64,000 bases of DNA from Litoditis marina (taxonomy: Eukaryota; Nematoda; Chromadorea; Rhabditida; Rhabditidae), in NCBI GenBank assembly GCA_964036275.1, contig OZ038436.1:2194214-2258213 (forward strand), read 5' to 3'. How positions within the stretch are numbered: position 1 is the stretch's first letter; each line of letters starts with the position of its first letter. A program made the translations under genes and the position numbers. This document shows positions 11,901-26,900 of the stretch, one piece after another. Under the pieces are notes generated by a model, which was not told where the DNA came from, ran no database searches, and worked only from the letters and a program-made list of their open reading frames with translations.

Positions 11901-14900
11901 TAATGTATTAAATTAAGTAGTAAGTTGCTAAAAAAGTAAACTGACGTAGTTAATGTATCTCAGGAATCGGCTGATTTCAAGACAACTCGCGTGCTGGCCC
12001 TCATATCTCGTGTGCTCCGTATTGGAAATGAGGTAAAAGTAGACTTTTGTCAGTATAGTGATGAAGAAACATGCAGTTACAAACTTGAACCATTTGAGCT
12101 GATTGCTGATATTTGAGAAAATAAAGAAAAACTGCTATATACACATACATCAGTAGGGTCGATTATTCGACAGAAGATTAGTTTGTTTTCTGATTGAAAT
12201 ACGTGAAAATTACTGATTTTGCATCAAAAACAGTCAAATTTCCTCCTTTTTGGTGACAAAGTTGCCTGTTCTTTGATTTTTTCTCTGGCGAATTGGACAT
12301 GTTCACTGGGATATTTACATACATAAAGTTAGAGAAACATATTTTAGGTAGCTCCGCAATTCCATGCCTCGGGCGACGTGGTCAAGGAGTCGAACCAAAT
12401 ACTCAACAAGGTCTCCCTCAATAGTCCAGGTTCGTTGATTTTACTTTAATAATATTCATCAATAGTGATGTTGGGAAGTTGGAATAAAACTAATGAAGAA
12501 GTTTTCTTGAGACCTATTGAGTATGTAATTTTTATTTTGTGCTTGTAGTGAGGTATAATCAAAGTGTGTTTTGTACAGCTTTTGTACAGCTTAGAAAGAA
12601 ATTACACATTTTTGATGTATTTTAAGAGCACTGTTTTCTTGACTTGACTTGAAGCGCAATTTACTCGAGATATAGATATAGCTTTGCATTTTTATTTGGA
12701 ACAATGGAATGAACGTTTATTTCACATCATTTCAGATTCTCTGAGAAGTACAATCCAAGAGGTTCTCTTCATTCTACTCTCATCGATTGAGTCCTCAACT
12801 CGTGCTATGGATACTGAAGAAGGTTGGTTCAATTTTCTGAACCTAGTGCATAGGTGCGAGTGCGATACCTCGATTGTTTGGTAAGGAGACCATTAAAGTA
12901 GAACGATTATGTGGACTAATCGCGACTCATCTGCACAATCGATGAATGTATTGCAGTTTAAAGGACTGAAGCGTTGGGAGTGGTCCACATAATCGCCCTT
13001 CTATAACTTCCCTATTAACCTGGCTGGGGAACCCATAACCTTTTCAACATATTTAGGTTAATTGGATAATGAACTAGAGGGCATCTATAACTATAACATG
13101 TTGCGTTTTCGTTAGATGGGGTTGAACGCTTCAAATCATCGAGAGTTTAATTGTTCATTAAACCCAACCTGATGTAATCATACCACATAAATGGCAAAAG
13201 AACTTCAGACATACCCAACGCAAAATAATGGTTCTTTTTTATGATGTCTCCATGTTTCAGGTGGTTCTACTTCGATGGGTCAACTTTTGGGAATGCCGGA
13301 ACTCGATCTGATCGCCCATTCGAAAGAGGCATCGGCTCTGAATTATCTCATCGCCACCGCTAACAAGATTACTCAGGAGACAAACAATGAGGTGGGCATT
13401 CTTGTTCGTGTTGAAACCCAGTTACCGAGTGAAACATTTGAGCGCGGTTAACCTGGCAAGTTCCGAATTGTACGGAGTTTCGCCTTTTGAAAGGAAATTC
13501 AAATAAGAAGCTAACGGTTGCTGTTGTATACTTTCTGTATGAGATGAATTTGTTTGATGTTATTGTTAAAGATGGTCTACTTTCATGGGGATGAGAGTGT
13601 CGCAGGTAAAGGGTATTCAACATAGGTTAGGTAGTTAGGTTAGACCACTTTGTTTCAAGACGAATTCGAAAATCTTAGAGGCTTGGATCATCATCAGTTC
13701 AAGGGTTAATTCTGAAACTTTGAAATTTCGGTCTTTTTTCAGTTTCTGCAAGACTTTGAGAAGGAGTTGTGCCCCATTCTTCGCGATTCCGTGTTTTCGT
13801 CCGCAGTGGTACTCTTGAGAGGACACCACACACCAGAGTACGTTTTAGCTGGTGAAGGTAGACTTCTATTCAAAAAGTAGCCTTTTTTGTTTCTGAATGA
13901 GTGATACACATACAACTCTGGCAGTTTTGTAAGTTTTGTTTCGGAAAAGACTGGTTTTTTGAGTTTTCGAAAAAGAGGAAACCGTTTTCAGAACACATCA
14001 TTAAAGTATCACTATTGCACAAAACGGAATCTGTTCATATATTTAAACACGTGAAACTCCGTACTTTTTCATCAAGAATTGACTGATTTCCATAGTATGA
14101 GCACGCTTTTCGATTTTTCTCTTGACTATTCAGAAAACTTGGTGTATATGCACATGAATGTTTCAGTCTGTCCGGGCATCTCTCGCGAATTGCCCTCATC
14201 CGTTTGATCTACTACGACAACGTCACGGACTCTTTCCTGCTGGGACTCATCTCACAATGCGAGGCCATGGATACGGATGCACTTCAGGAGGTTGGTAGAT
14301 TATAAAACTATATATTTTAATTACTATTTTGTAATTGAAACGGTTCTTTTTTAATAAATAAAATGTTTCTAGTTCTCGAAGGCTCACACTTTACCGATTG
14401 AAGAAGGCACACACATCAGTAATATGCATGACTATTTTACAAAAAGCTTTTCAGTTCATTTTCATGATTTCGCATCAAGAAACGGTTCAATTGGTGAAAA
14501 ATTAGTTAGTTTCATAAATATGAACTATTTGAACAGCTTTACTGTACCATTGTCTTAAATCGTATTTTGCTTCTGAATGCAAATATCGGCAATTTATATG
14601 TCTACTACTTTACTCCAATGTTTCAGGTGTTCAACCCGATTCTGACCCTGCAGCGTAGCGGGATTCGCGGCAAGGCGATGGACACCAACGACGACCCCAC
14701 GCTCCTTCAGACGTATCGGGCCATCGTCAGACTACTTTCACTGAAGGTGGAGGGAAATAGAAGACCCATCTGCGAACTGGTTGGTTATTTGAAGTGTCAT
14801 GGCATGGATGGGCTCAGAAGACCCGTTCGAAGCTTGATTTTCGGCTTTATTTCGCTTAATCACTGCTAATTTTGTATGAAATATGTCGGTTTCCACTCGC

Positions 14901-17900
14901 GAACCCTACGTTTCACATAAATTTGTTCGCGACTCTCTATTTCATTTTCATAAGAGCCTTGGCGGTGTATGATTCTCTAATATAACGGTGGTGATAGGGA
15001 TAAAAGGGAACTTGAATATATGTTTTGTAGGTTGTGTCTCGGGAGGACTTCATCCCCCCTGTGGTAACCGCGAGTTCGGGTCGCGAGATGGCAGGTCTGT
15101 CCTTTTTGGGACCATTCTTCCAGTACGGAATACACTGTGATGAGGGAACGGTGAGGGACATTTATAGTTTCGGTGAAACATTCGAACGAGCATTGAGCTT
15201 GCCTTAATCAGTGCTGCTGGTTGCTGCCAACTTTTGGGAAAATTTTATCTAGTTGAATGGGTTATTTTCTTCATCCAGTATCCAGTATGGAACACCCTGT
15301 CAAGAGAGAACGGTGAGGGGCGTTTTATGGTTTTGGTGAAACATTTGAACGAGCAATGAGCCTAGGGGACGGTCAGTTTTAAGATCATAAATCATTATCA
15401 AAATTTGATCTTTAGAAAATTAGATTACGTCATAATGGTCAAGTCAATAAGTTATATTGGGGAATTGTGAGAAATGGTCGCGCTCTTGTGCTATTTCTAT
15501 ATATGTCAAGATATATTCTGCCTTACTAGTGTTTGGTTGCACAATAATACAAGGTTTACTTGCAGTTCCGCCACTCGTCCCGTTTCTTCGCCGTGACAGA
15601 GGTTCCCCGTGACTCAACTCAATGTCTCAGTCTGTATGGGGGATACCACCAGCGACTCGGCAGTGTCAGGGTAGGTTTTGCGCTATTTTCACACGTTCAT
15701 TGGGATTGTTGATTCAATGCACTATCTACAGTATCAGTATAAGTCACACCTTCTATAAAAATAACGAGTGAAACATTCGAGTGATGTTGCAGATGCAGCT
15801 GCAGTACCACGTTCATTATGTTCATTATCGTTTTCAGAATTTATGGTGCATCTGGATGCTGGATGCAGGACACTATTTTGAGATTTCGATTCGAAGTAAT
15901 ACAGTTGTGAAGTATATGTCGACCCCTATTCGAGTGAAACATTTGAGTGATGTTGCAGATGCAGCTGCATCACATGATGCATCAGCTGGTCGCCAACGCC
16001 TCCTCGCGTGCGAAAACACTCGATTTCATCGCCGCGGTCATCAAGCGAAACGAGAAGAGATGTCAACTCAGGGTGGGTCCGGTTTGGTCCAGTTTTTGTT
16101 ATTTTTAAAAAGAAGTTAGTTTCTAGATTCTAGCACTAAAATAGCAATTGCGATCATCTTCCGTTTCGAAGCGTTGTACGTTCGGTACTTCAGTAGTCAA
16201 CCCCATAAAATAAAAATGATCCAGTTATTTTTGGTGTATTCTCATTATTCGACTATTTTCAGGCAGATTTCTCCAAGCTGGCCTCGCACACCTTCATCTC
16301 CAACTTCATGTGCGTCATGTTCGAATTGTCGGCCAAAATAACACTGGATAAGGTGGGTTCATATTTAGTTTAGTTTTTTTCTTCTAAAGATTAGTTGAAT
16401 GTTGAAAGAATTCTTGGCTAGGTGAAGCGCCATGTACCTTGGTTCCGCTGATATCCGTTCAACCGGAACAGGAACTTATCCACAAAACCGCTTCGCGCTG
16501 CTGAACGGCTGGAGCCGCACGATCGAACCGCTTATAGTAGTGAGTATTGAGAATGTGATTTTTGTTCAGGTGAATGCGCTGTATCCCTTCCAAAAACACA
16601 GTCGAGTCGATATTGGGGAGAAAACTCGATTGAAAATGGACTCACAACAGGCGAAACAATTTGAGGAAGAGAATGGTAAGCATGGGTTACTATAGCAAAT
16701 TTGACCTACCGCGCAGCTTACCGCAAATTTCTGCCCAAAAAGCTCTTCAAACAGTGCACGGTGAACCATAACATGGTCAGAAGTTACCAATAACCTAGAT
16801 GAGATATGGCTCGAAGTCACTACACTCATCCGAAAGATATTGTGGAAGATTAGGTCATAGTATTTTCATCAAGATCGACGGAGTTGGCCTGAATGAACAT
16901 CCTTGTAAATCGTAGTATAGTCTCTATATAACCTACTACCAGAACTTTACAAAAGTGCGTAGTATCGTCCCTAAACAAAATTAGAGCTGTATAAAATAAT
17001 ATACAAATTTTTCAGTGACGGCTGCCGAGGAAAAGTTCACCACTGAGTGTTTCTTCCTGACGATGCAATGCGAGAACATTGGACTGCAGGCCATTTCCAA
17101 CCGATTCGACGGTCTCAAAAGACACATTGCGGAAGTGAGGGACAGAAAGAGGGTGAGTACCATGGTTGTTAATCGAGTTCAAAATTTCGAGGAGTTTTGG
17201 GAGATTTCAAGTCGAACTTCGAGTTCGACTTTAATCACCATAGTGATTACGGTACATTTGTTCTCATACTTCTAAAAACTGATAATTTAGCCAGGAAAGT
17301 TCAATGTTGCCGTTTTGGACGTAAAATGTAAAATCACAAACTTTTATGTATTTGAATCGAACAATTGGTCTGTTCTGCATACATACCCAATATTTTTAGG
17401 TTTTCGCTCACGTTATATCATTTTGATCTCGAACTTTTAGTTTTGTGGAACTATGCTTGAAAACATGCACATTTGAATGATTTGCCTCCCTGTGAAACCA
17501 AGCGTATGTGCTTATGCCTAGCAAGGATGAAGCTATCAAGTACATAATGTTTCCTCGATTTCAGGATCTAAAAGAGAGAATTAACCGTCTGCCGCCCGGG
17601 CCTGCCGGTGAACGAAGTCGACAACAATTTGATCACGAGATGAAACATTTGGAGAAACTATTTGTGGTGGGTATTCAAGTATTCTATTTAACTTTTTTTC
17701 CGTTTCCCACGGGGTGAACCGGTGAACTCTTCAAGCTTCAAGCCGTCAAACCACACTTTCCCAACTACTTTGTTTTGTATCCGATGGCTGCTTCCGTGGG
17801 ATAGTGTCGGTTTGGCGGTTCGTAAAGTTGCCCCTAATAAAAAAGCAATTCCCCTAATAAAAAAGCAAAAAGTTATAGGTGGTAATTTTCGAATAATTTC

Positions 17901-20900
17901 AAACGTTTTGGCGCGGTTCTCGGTCCCCCGAGCCCAAATCAAGACGAAATTCATGAAAAAGTGGGGGCCCAACGACTGTGAGATTTGTCTTCTGCTGTGC
18001 GCCCCTTAGACAACTACTCTCAAATGGAGCAGCTACTGCTACAGAAACCGAAAAATACTCACGTATAACTGTTAACTACAAACATTTAAAGGTCGTAAAA
18101 TATTTCTTCAAACCTGTAAACTAGAATCTGTAAATAACCGAAAAATACTAATATACTCAAGTATAACTGTTCATTACAAACATACAAAAGTCGTAAAATA
18201 TTTTCTCAAACCTGTAAACTAGAATCTACAAGTCACAGCTGCGAAAGGGAGAACAACTGTTGAATAATATGACAAGCGTTATAGCACCTAGAATTGAAGT
18301 AATGATCAAAAACACCAACCATTGTGCATAAAAACAGGAACTCTATAATTGACTACGTTGAATTAACATCTGTGATTTGTAGATTCTAGTTTACAGGCTT
18401 GAGAAAATATTTTACGACTTTTGTATGTTTGTAATGAACAGTTATACTTGAGTATATTAGTATTTTTCGGTTATTTACAGATTCTAGTTTACAGGTTTGA
18501 AAAAATATTTTACGACCTTTAAATGTTTGTAGTTAACAGTTATACATGAGTATTTTTCGGTTTCTGTAGCAGTAGCAGCTCCATTTGAGAGTAGTTGTCT
18601 AAGGGGCGCACAGCAGAAGACAAATCTCACAGTCGTTGGGCCCCCACTTTTTCATGAATTTTTCTCTTTTTGTATACATGCCGTAGGTATGTGGTTTGAT
18701 CTGTACGGTGCTGATAAAATTGTTTTCTTGATGAACCACTTGCCAATTACTATCATATATCATTTGTACATATATCATAAGTATTACTATCATTTGAGAA
18801 AAATATGACGTCAACATTGCAGTTCTAAAAACTTACTTTCTGCCCTCTGCTTTTCAGAATCCCAGAATACGTCATGTTTGAATGAAGTTTCATCGTGAAT
18901 TGACCATTTCTAAGAAACTTTCAGCATTCGAAAACATATTTCACGTCAATTTTTTAAAAGTTGACGTCATCTGGCCTTCTGATTTCCAGAATAAGTCATA
19001 TTTAGATAAAGTTTCGTCGATAATGTACCATTTTCAAGATATTTTCAGCATTTGAAAATATATGTGACGTCAACTTTGCACTTTTCAAAATCGACGTCAT
19101 CTGGTCACCAGAATCCCAGAAAACATCACTCTCAGATTGAGTTTTACCGTTAATTGACCCTTTCTAAGATATTACCATCGTTTAAAGATATATGTGACGT
19201 CAACTTTGCACTTTTCAAAAATGACGTCATCTGGTCTCCAGAATCTCAGAATACGTCACTCTTAGATTGAGTTTCTCCGTTAATTGACCCTTTTTAAGAT
19301 ATTACCATCGTTTAAAAATCAATGTGACGTCAACTTTGCACTTCTCAAAAATGACGTCATCTGGTCTCCAGAATCTCAGAATACGTCACTCTTAGATTGA
19401 GTTTCTCCGTTAATTGACCCTTTTTAAGATATTACCATCGTTTAAAAATCAATGTAACGTCAACTTTGCACTTTAAAAAAATGACGTCATCTGGTCTCCA
19501 GAATCTCAGAATACGTTACTCCTAAATTGAGTTTCTCCGCTAATTGACCCTTTCTAAGATATTACCATCATTTGAAAATATATGTGACGTCAACTTTGCA
19601 CTTTTCAAAAATGACGTCATCCGGTCTCCAGAATCCTGAAGGACGTCAGGAATAGAATACTTCATATTCAAATAAAAGTCACGATGGCATCACATTTCAA
19701 TTTTCAAGCAAATCGGTAATTGTTACTCTAAGTTACAATACAAATTGAGTTGTCGACCGGACAGAGAGAGTGAGAGAGCGCGCTAAATGGAGAGACACAG
19801 ACACTTTTCGAAAAATATCTATAACTTTGACAAAAACAATTTTTTCTTGAATTTTTTTTTGCTCCGCGAGGGTTTGCGTAGGTATCACATGTCTTCCACA
19901 ATTTTCAACAAAATCGGTTGAGTAGAAACTCTTAAACTGGGTTTACTTTTCTTGTCACAACCCACACACCCACCCACCCACACTTTTTTTTTTTTTTTTT
20001 TTGCAAATTTTAGCCTTTTTGAGGAGAAACTAAAAAAACGGAAGCGCGCATTAGCCGGACCAAAGACAAATCTCGCACAGCACAAATCGCGCTGCGCGCG
20101 ATTGAGCATCCCCCAGTCAGCTAAGGGCTAAGGGGTATCGCACCTGTCACAGTCACACCTTATTGATGTGTGATTGTGTGAAAATGGCCTATTTTGTCAG
20201 GCAAATGGGAGGTCGTTGATCGAGTTTTTCTGGCTATCCGGCCCGGACAACTTCACTAAAAATGTGCTTGCAGAGTTGTGTGCGCTCGATCCTGTGCTAT
20301 GTAGTACATGCAATGAATGTAATGTGTTGTTATCCATTTCAGAGTTGACAGTCGTCCTATAAACATAAACCAGTAAGTTCTGACTAAGCGACAGAAACTT
20401 TTCCGTTTTCAAATGTAAACACGTGAAAATTTAGAATTTTTCCAGAAAAAGTAGACAGATTTTCATCTTTTCGGCTGAAAAGTAATCTGTTGTTCGAATG
20501 TTTCTGACAATTCGGTCGGACAACCTTGCTGGTGTATGCCTATAAATCACACGCCGTTTATCGTTACTTCTTGCAGAGTTGTGTCCGCTCGATCCTGTGC
20601 TACGACTGTCTGCTGAGAGATCCGCAGATTCTCTCGTCGGCCCTCGATTTCTCCACCAAACAACTGTCACTCGTGCTCAACGCGATCAGTCCCACGTAGT
20701 ACGTTTCGTTCAGATTCCCATATCTAATGACTCATGAGCTCATGACTATACATCAAACACTGAGGATACTCCAACCATATTAGCACGATAATCAGGTTTT
20801 CCGTGCAAAAGCATAAAATTTGGGTATCTCAATCAAAAAATAGATGTTTTTTCGGGACCGTGGAATAGTCAGACCGCTATGGTGAACTGGTATTAATTCA

Positions 20901-23900
20901 ATAAAGTGCCATACATACTTGGTGCGTCTGCGGGCGGCTGCGGGCGTCTGCGGCGCGGGTAAACTAGTGGTTTGCCCGCAGACGCCCGCAAACGCCCGCA
21001 GACGCCCGCAAACGCACTCCAATTGAAGTATGTACGCGCGTCTGCGGCTGGCTACGGCGCGGTTCCCCTCACTTGAGTTTCAAATAGAAAGTTTGAATTT
21101 ATTGTTGAAATTATGATTCTTCTCCCCTTATTAGGAATATTAGTCATTTATCACATCAATGCTAATAATGTTTATCCCTCAATATTTGTAAATCACTTGA
21201 TTAGCGTTGATCTCCAACTGGTCTGTTGAAAATTCATGGAATATCATTATTAGATTACCGCTTGCCGAATCAACTTCTTTCTAATCCTAAACGTTTTTCC
21301 GATTCTGAAACTTTTTTTTTCAAATACAAAACAAAAGAAAAGGAGACATTCACTTTGAACTGATCAAAAACTGATAATAGAGTGCAGTGAATATCGAGTA
21401 GAATACAAATATATATTTAAATAAACTATACTAAAGTAACTTGATGGGTTTAATAATGATTTTTAGAACATTAGTGATGATATGTCGAGAATGATCAATC
21501 CAGACGCAGAGAGCCGCTGCGGCAATATTGAATTGAATCATTATTGCCGCAACTGTGTTTGCGGCTGTCTGCGGCCCCGCCCGCAGACGCCCGCAGCCGC
21601 CCGCAGCCGCTTTTGCCCGCCGAAGTATGAATGCGCGGCAAAACGCCGAGAGCCGCCACCAGCCGCACATTCGATCAATAATCAGGAGCGCCATACTTAT
21701 ATCATATGCCGCCCGCAGACGCCCGCAGCCGCAGCCAAGTATGTAGGGCACTTAAGAATCGGATTTAATATAAGTAATGTATTTCGTGATCAGAGCATCA
21801 GGGTGACCACAGGTACACCGGTTGCACGCCAAGTGGTTTTTGAAAATAGTGGATCTAAAACACCCCGCAGGGGCGGCAAAGGGTCACAAATAGGCTCATT
21901 CTTGCGATTGTCAAAGAATTTCCGCAAAAATTGTGATAATAACACGTGTCTATTAGAGTGGTCGTACTAGCCTCAGAGTTGGGAAACTTCATGGTCACTC
22001 CTGCCGTTCGTGACTCCTATAGTCCCTAGTGAAGTGAGCGCCACTGATGATGCAGAATCTTCCCCTTTCAGTCTGCAGGACGGTCATTTGCCCGAGATGC
22101 CGCCCCCCATGTTCTCCGCCTATCCCGAGTTCTATGTGGATGATATTCTCGATCTAATCACTCATACATTGAAGTGAGTTAGTTGCGAGACGTTTTGGTT
22201 TTTACTTTTCGGTAAATTGGTGTTGTTGGGACTTGATGGTGTATGGGTCAAACTTGTTTTATAAGCTGCCCGTTTCTAGGGCTATTAGAGTGGTCGTACT
22301 AGCCTCAGAGTTGGGAAACGTATCTAGGCTCATGAAGGTTTTTTATTGATATTGATGATTTTGGTTCATACGTGGATTTCGTCGATTATTGCAATCGTTT
22401 ACTCCACAATATATAAAAACGATGAAACATTCGGGTGAACAAAGATAGGGATACCAAATTTAACATGCATAAAAGAAGATACAGGGTAAAAAAAACGCCG
22501 TGGCCCCAAAGGAGCAGGATAACAGGTCATATATTAGCATATGTGCGTTACGTGGACTTGAACCTACCTATATACTGTTATTACAGTATTTGATGGGACT
22601 GTCATAGAAAGATTTTATTTAATCGTTGAAACAGTGAGCGACGCGTGCGGAAATGAGAAAGTCCCAGAGTGGGTGATTTCTCACCTGGTTTTGGTTGAAC
22701 ATTGGATATAATTATAAGAATGTATCATTGGAAAGAACTTTCTCGTAACTATACCATTCGAAAGTTCTACTGACCCAACCTCAATATAGTTTATTAAAAT
22801 GAATAAATGAACTAGATTGTTCGATAATTGATTATTCCAACAGACATTCGCCGGGCCTTCTGTTGGAACGACGGAACGACTGGCCCAATCAGCTGTTGAT
22901 ATTCATCTGTTCCACGCAGTACTTCAACAACCCATTCCTTGCTGCCAAGGTACGTTTGCATACGTAATTATTAAGAGAAGGACGATTATGTGGTCCAATC
23001 TCAACGCTTCAGCCCTTTAAACTGCAATAAATTTTTCAATTGCAGTTTAAAGGAGCACGGGATTGGTCCACATGATCGTCCTGTCTTAGTACGTTTATAC
23101 GTAATTACTTATTAGTAAATACGTAATTACCTAAATAATTGGACAAAGGCCGATTTGGTTTTTCTAGAATCACACCAGAAATATGTGACTATTTACTATT
23201 TAACAGAATGGAACCCCCTTATTTTGATGTTGACTGATGCTCACTTTTCCCGATTTTTACCGGGGCAACGGGGTATGCTCATATTTTGCAGTAATGTTAC
23301 TCGGTGAAGTTTGAAAAATAATTGTTGTTTTCAATGACCCATGCTTACTTTTCGGAGATGCTCATGCTCATTTTTTTTGACCTGATGAGAACCTTTTTCT
23401 TTCGCATCAAAATTTGACTCCTTTTTGGCCAATGTTCCGAGATCTGTATGTGAAATAATTCACTGAGAGATTCTCATTCTTTGTTATTTGTTTTCTTGGT
23501 CTCGCACCTGAATGTTTCATCCTCTCTACAATAAGTGGCGGCGAAAAATCGCGCGCAGCGCGAAGCGCTGTGCGAGATTTGTCTTTGGTCCGGCTAATGC
23601 GCGCCTCCGTTTTTTTAGTTTTCCCATAAAAAGGCTGAAATTTGCAAAACAGAACTTTTACAAACTGGGGAAGTTTCTACAGCATATTTGCAAAGTGTGC
23701 CCCAAATTTCATCGAAATCGGTTGAGTTTGAGCCAAGTTATGAAGTTTTCGCTTCATCAAGAGCGCCAACTTCCGTCGTGTGTGGGTGGGTGGGTGGGTT
23801 GTGACAAGGGAAAATTCCCAGTTTGAGGGTTTCTACTGAATCGATTCTGTTGAAAATTGTGGAAGACATGTGATACCTACTCAAACCCTGGCGGACCAAA

Positions 23901-26900
23901 AAAAATTAGGAAAAAATTGTTTTTGTCAAAGTTATAGACGTTTTCGGAGTGTGTAATCGTGATAAGGGAAAATTCCCAGTTTAAGGGTTTCTACTGAATC
24001 GATTTTGTTGAAAATTGTGGAAGCCATGTGATACCTACTCAAACCCTGGCGGACCAAAAAAAATTTGCAAAAAAAATTGTTTTAATCAAAGTTATAGACA
24101 TTTTTCGAAAAGTGTCTGCGTCTCTCCATTCAGCACGCTCTCTCACTCTCTCTGTCCGGTCGATAACTCAAACTGTACTGTAACGTAGAGAAACAATTAC
24201 CGATTTGCTTGAAAATTGAAATATGATGCCAACGTGCAATTTGTTTGAATATGAAGTATTGTATTTCTGACGTCCTTCAGGATTCTGGAGACCAGATGAC
24301 GTCATTTTTGAAAAGTGCAAAGTTGACGTCACATATATTTTCAAATGATGGTAATATCTTAGAAAGGGATAACTAACGATGAAACTCACTTTAAGAGTGA
24401 CGTATTCTGGGATTCTGACGACCAGATGACGTCATTTTTGAAAAGTGCAAAGTTGACGTCAGATATATTTTCAAATGGTGAAAACATCTTAAAAATGGTA
24501 TATTAACGATGAAACTTTGTCTAAATATGACGTATTCTGGAACTCAAAGGCCAGATGACGGCAACTTTTAAAAAAATTGACGTCACATATATTTTCAAAT
24601 GCTGAAAATATCTTAAAAATGGTATATTAACGATGGATCTTTGTCTAAATAGGACGTAGTCTGGGATTCGGAAGGGCAGACGAAGTAAGTTTTTAGAACT
24701 GCAATGTTGACGTCATATTTTTTCGAATGATGGTAATTCTTGACAAGTGGTTCATTATGAAAACAATTTTATCTGCACCGTACAGATCAAACTACATACC
24801 TACGGCATGTATACAAAAAGAGAAAAATTCATGAAAAAGTGGGTGCCCAACGACTGTGAGATTTGTCTTCTGCTGCGCGCCCTTTAGACAGCTACTCTCG
24901 AATGGAGCAGCTACTGCTACAAAAACCGGAAAATAATAATATACTCAAGTATAACTGTTTATCACAAACATACAAAAGTCGTAAAATATTTTTTCAAACC
25001 TGTAAACTAGAATCTACAAATCACAGATGTTAACTCAACGTAGTCAATTGTAAATTTTCTGGTGTTGCGGACAAAGGTTTGCAGTTTTTTGTCGTTACTT
25101 CAACTCTAAGTGCTACGCTTGTCATATTATTCAACAGTTGTTCTCTCTTTCGCAGCTGTGGTTTGTAGATTCTAGTTTACAGGTTTGAAAAAATATTTTA
25201 CGACTTTTGTATGTTTGTGATAAACAGTTATACTTGAGTATATTATTATTTTCCGGTTTTTGTAGCAGTAGCTGCTCCATTCGAGAGTAGCTGTCTAAAG
25301 GGCGCGCAGCAGAAGACAAATCTCACAGTCGTTGGGCACCCACTTTTTCATGAATTGTAGTAATAGTTCAGCTATATTCATTTTAGGACTGACTTTTCTA
25401 ATTCTTTGCACATAAAAACCCAGGACACTTGCAGAAATAAACTCCTTCCATAACTATCGGTAAAACTTGTCTATTGTAAATGTAAAATAATGGAGTGACA
25501 CGTGTTTGAATCGGAATTCCTTTTGGTAGATTAGTCACAAGTTACTGTTGCGTGATTGTACAGTATGTCAGTTTTCCGCCACCCAAATGTTTCACCGTCT
25601 CCTATTATAGGTGGTGGAGGTTGTGATGATGTTATCGCCTGACGTCCAACCAGCCGCCGCCGGCCTCTGGTCTCAGATGGTCAACTCGGCCATGGCAGTG
25701 GATAAACTGTTCCCCAGTCTGGTTAGGGTACGTTCAGGACATTAACTTAAACATTTATAAATATAAATTATGAATTTCTACTGAACTCGAGAGATAAAAT
25801 GAAAAATGTTCGAGGAATTCGATTTCACGAATTTTTTTTAGCAAAAGTAGGGGTCGCTAGTTTATAATCAAAATGCTTTCATTAGCAAAATCGGAAAATA
25901 AAAGGTAAAAGGCGCTCTCGCAATATTCCACAATCATTGAAAGCTGTACAACTAACTGGCTGTATCTCCCCCCCCCCCCCTTATTTTGAAGATTGTAAAT
26001 GCAGCTCAATGTTTCTAGTTCTATTCTGACGTGGAAGCCGGTTCGGATTTCTACTCCAAGTTCAGTATCCGTCGAAACATTCAGATCATATTCAAGAGTC
26101 TGTGGGAAATCCCGTTGTACAAGTCGAATATGATCAGCCTGGCCAGGTAAGCTTGTTTTATGTGGGTTGTCAATGACAGTAGGGCTAGGAAGTTCGGAAC
26201 TCACTGGAACAAAATCCTGAATGGCGCATATTTTCATATTTTGTACTTTCTCTTTTTTGATTTTGAAACATTGAATAGTCACTCATAGCCTTTGTGAATA
26301 CGGCTACTGATTATTATGAGGCATGATTCACCTGCGTAAAATTACCATTACCAGTTGTATTTTGAATATGTCAAAATGTTACGGCGAGTCGTTTAAGTGG
26401 TTCTGATTTCTTACTAATCTTGTATTCTGTTTGCTGTATTGTATTAGTATTGCAGGAGCTGTCCGCCCGAGTTCATCCGTTTCATAAACATGATCATCAA
26501 CGATGCCACGTTCCTTCTCGACGAGAGTCTGGCAGCACTCAAAAAGGTAGGACCACGTTCCAGGGTTGATAAAACTTGTCGTTTGTCAGAACAGCCAGAA
26601 AAGCAGTTAAAATGGGCTTTTTTCACCCAAGTTGGTGGAATTTGTCTATTTTTGATTCGAAATCATGAGAAGCTTCTCAAAATGTTATCTACCGGTTTCC
26701 TGTCAGGTAACCTGAAAAAAGGGTTACCAAAAAACCCGGATACATAAAGAATTGACCTGTTTATGTCCATAAACCAAAATGCACATATGGTGAAACGAAC
26801 AACAAAAGTATCCTTGTCGTTGTTGGCTGTTGACATGTGTTTATCGATTGATTTGATTGTAGATCCACGACGTGGAGTCGTTGATGGATCGTCAGGAGGA

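Noticed and set aside
21482..21970. 162-codon open frame in ufd-2 intron 16
   Set aside because: It comes from the GC-rich arm of the fold-back element; the frame is open on both strands because the repeats lack stops.
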